In this document: piece by piece, positions 61,901 through 64,000 of the stretch
Position numbering within the stretch: the first letter of the stretch is position 1
Layout: each line of letters opens with the position of its first letter
NCBI GenBank assembly: GCA_037576195.1
Contig: CM075101.1
Coordinates: 28,210,001 to 28,274,000 of the forward strand
Source of the DNA: Phytoseiulus persimilis
Taxonomy: Eukaryota > Arthropoda > Arachnida > Mesostigmata > Phytoseiidae
DNA: 64,000 nucleotides
Direction of reading: 5' to 3'
Position numbers and translations under genes: made by a program
Notes under the pieces: model-generated
What the model was told of the DNA's origin: nothing
The model's input: only the letters and a program-made list of their open reading frames with translations
The model's database searches: none

Positions 61901-63141
61901 TCCAATTACGACCAGCGCCACGATGGAAATCGGATCTAAAATACAGTGTGATTCAGAGCCGCCAAGAAAAAGCGAGCGCATGATTCCGATACAATGGAAC
62001 TTGGGATTATAGCGGCTTCTACCGAGGAAGGACTTCACCACATGTCCTTGTCTGGTACGAATAAGCTCGTGTCGTTCAACTCGTGGCAAAAGTACAGAAT
62101 AACTGCAGGCAAAAACTGGCGTTCATGTCTATCACGCTCGCCGTGGAAATCGAATGAGCTGGTTCACTTCTCGGCCGTTTCAGTGCCTCCGCCGCTTCCA
62201 TATTTTCTCTCTTCGTCCAGCTTCTTCCAAAAAGAAATCGTTGCGACTCCCGATCTCGGTCCCCCAGTCGAGAAGGAGAACAACGACATATATCGAACCT
62301 CAATCGAGTTGTCAGATACGGATAAAACAAGAAACACGGTTCTCAAAGTTGACCACGTTGCTCTATCTAAATGATTGTGACAATCAGGAAAACTTTCAAG
62401 ATAGGAGCACCAGATAATCAATTCGGGTAGAAAAAAGGGAAATTCGTTTTGTCCGTGAAGAAAAGTATTAGCCTGACTGCTCACTCTCTCCCGGCAACAA
62501 GCGTGATGAAAAGATGCGAAAATCATCGGGGCACCCACTCCTCACAAGTTGGCATAATGTCCGCGATCCTGATGAACTAGGAAGTATAAGATACCCTCTT
62601 CTGAGTCATCATTGGTGGACGACATTTCCTCATTCAAGCAAATGATTCTTCCTCAGAACGGTGGTTCGCTTTGGTGGCTGCGATCGGTTCGTCCAGCATA
62701 ACCGGACGCAGATCGACTCCGTGCCCGAGTTCCGAACTCTTTCCTCGCTTTATGCTTCTCAGAGAGCAAACCCTAGTCTCATGAAACTTATGTCACGACC
62801 GAGGTCCGGGTTCGCACAATTATTCGCTTGGTGTCGTAGTTATAAATGAGGGTCCTGGATGGCGTGATTGATGGAGCGCGGATGGAGGAGTTGTAATCAG
62901 CCGCTCTGATAAAAACACACGTCTGCAAGTCTTTTGTGAAAGGAGTCGTGACCGCACGAACGGACCAGTTCTCTTCTCGGACTAATCTCACTAATGGTGA
63001 TGAATGACTTATGCGCTAAATCGTATCCCCGCATACATTGACAACGTCGAGAACGAGCAGAACTTTCGGTCGAGCTTGATACTTGGACAACTGTAGTTTC
63101 TCGACCTCGGCTTTCTGACCCCCGAAATTTTTTTTTTCCAG
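55916..63141. other. largely uninterpreted stretch
   Basis: Besides the candidate exon at 56661-56754 I find no supported gene. AATAAA at 57953 and a serine-rich 70-codon ATG frame at 61134 have no splice or promoter support. Confidence 0.35.
56661..56754 (+). CDS. candidate internal exon, unknown protein
   Basis: Acceptor ACGAATTTTTCAG and donor GCAG|GTATGG enclose 94 bases open in a frame (2 + 30 codons + 2) with about 70% G or C at third positions over its last 25 codons. It encodes a Ser/Arg-rich peptide without motif. An open plus frame ending at a GTGAGT donor (56131) lies upstream, but its phase does not match. Confidence 0.28.
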
Positions 63142-63351
63142 TGCAGTCGACAATCAGCAGGGGCGGTGGATCTGCCTGGCTGAGCGAGACCGCTGCTGCT
63201 GTTCGCGCCAATACCTCATACAGTCGCTTACACGATGTTTCGAATCTTCTACACTCCACCTCGCGAATTTCGAAGCACAACAAATATTCGAAGAATAGCC
63301 CAGAGTCGGCGCTACCGAACTGGGATCGATATGCAACCAGCCGGAAGGTTG
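63142..63351 (+). CDS. candidate exon, serine-rich protein segment
   Basis: A ten-T pyrimidine tract ending in CCAG precedes 63142. The frame is open for about 70 codons to a donor, either AAG|GTTGGT (63348) or G|GTGAGAGC (63352). The peptide is rich in Ser, Thr and Asn with no hydrophobic segment, typical of a disordered cytoplasmic region. A minus-strand open segment just beyond ends at a good donor (CAG|GTATGT near 63388) and is cysteine-containing, so the two candidates compete for this locus. Confidence 0.3.
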
Positions 63352-64000
63352 GTGAGAGCGTCACATGGAAGCTTCCGCCATGCTCTACATACCTGAGTGG
63401 GTTGCGCGTAGAATTCAAAACAACGAGGCTCCCACAGAGGCTCCGAGTTGTAATCCTTCAAACAGAAGCCGGACTTTTCGTGCACACAAATGTCAATCCC
63501 ACAACGAACCGAAAATGTCAAACAAACGTCATAAGAGCGAGGAAAGCAAATATGAAAGCGGCAACACAAAGAACGTAGCGTCAACGAAACCTGGTTGAGT
63601 GTTTCGCGGGGTCTGAATTGTTTGGCGCCGGTTCCCGTGGTCCGTGCCCAGCGCGTGAGACGGGTGAAGTGTGGAGAGGGATCCGTGGAGAGAACACGAA
63701 AACACATGAGAGAGAAATACCTGGTACAAGCGAGCGACCGAGAACCGGTCGCGCACTATCCAGCTCCTTTCAGATTCCACTGCTCTCAGAGTTTTCCCCG
63801 TGCGTGAGGACATTCTATCGTACTCTTGCTGGGCACTATCCATTTACCTAATGGACCCCGATAACATCTCCGAATCGCGTCGGGAAGAGGGGTCAGACAA
63901 ATCTTTCAGCGTGAGAGAGCGCCGACGACGGTGGTCACATTGGAAACTAGTATCAGAGCTATCGAGAAACGGAATGCTCTCGAATAGGGGAACACCGCCC

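Noticed and set aside
62897-63418. 173-aa minus-strand frame
   Set aside because: Overlaps a better splice-supported plus-strand exon, shows no motif, and is near the chance length limit.
1-64000. CRISPR arrays, retroelement polymerases, transposases and virus-derived genes
   Set aside because: No regularly spaced repeats and no recognisable polymerase, integrase or capsid motif in any frame I read; a frameshift-tolerant database search could still reveal decayed copies.

Overview
This is animal nuclear DNA. Genes are split by introns with GT/AG borders and pyrimidine-rich acceptors, mRNA ends carry AATAAA signals, and the protein families are metazoan (C2H2 zinc fingers, a leucine-rich-repeat receptor, a thyroglobulin type-1 domain). 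GC near 50% together with many short introns (about 60-190 bases) fits a compact arthropod genome; a mite or other chelicerate is my guess, not something the sequence proves. No bacterial operons, rRNA, tRNA, CRISPR array or recognisable reverse transcriptase/transposase was found. GC3 and ORF-length judgements were made by hand and are approximate.

Layout. 1-1.2 kb: last exons of a plus-strand gene of unknown function, converging on a small minus-strand gene (1342-2013) for an alanine-rich secreted protein with a poly-threonine run. 2.1-7.4 kb: weak exon candidates only. 7440-10011: a three-exon zinc-finger gene (about 621 aa, 8 fingers). Its 3' end plus downstream flank is duplicated in tandem (9632-10465 and 10501-11512); the second copy is a dead zinc-finger fragment interrupted by a 225-bp element with terminal inverted repeats. 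14.4-16.6 kb: an unexplained long ORF and a thyroglobulin type-1 domain gene. 18997-28087 (minus): the best-supported gene, a leucine-rich-repeat single-pass membrane receptor of 793 aa whose three coding exons join exactly in phase across two introns of over 3 kb. It resembles the arthropod haf (hattifattener) type.

28-64 kb is mostly non-coding as far as I can read it. It holds several small exon candidates bounded by good splice sites: a membrane-spanning segment (34662-35174), a TATA-driven 52-aa secreted peptide (48477-48635), an EGF-like exon with a terminal exon and poly(A) signal (52367-53171), a signal-peptide exon (55542-55915) and others. These are graded low because a gene finder or RNA data would be needed to link them.

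An unexpected theme is a set of perfect or near-perfect inverted repeats with arms of 7-15 bp scattered through non-coding DNA, and a G-quadruplex-like run. Nothing in the window amounts to a recognisable new multi-gene system; the most informative items are the tandem zinc-finger duplication with its nested TIR element and the small secreted-peptide candidates.
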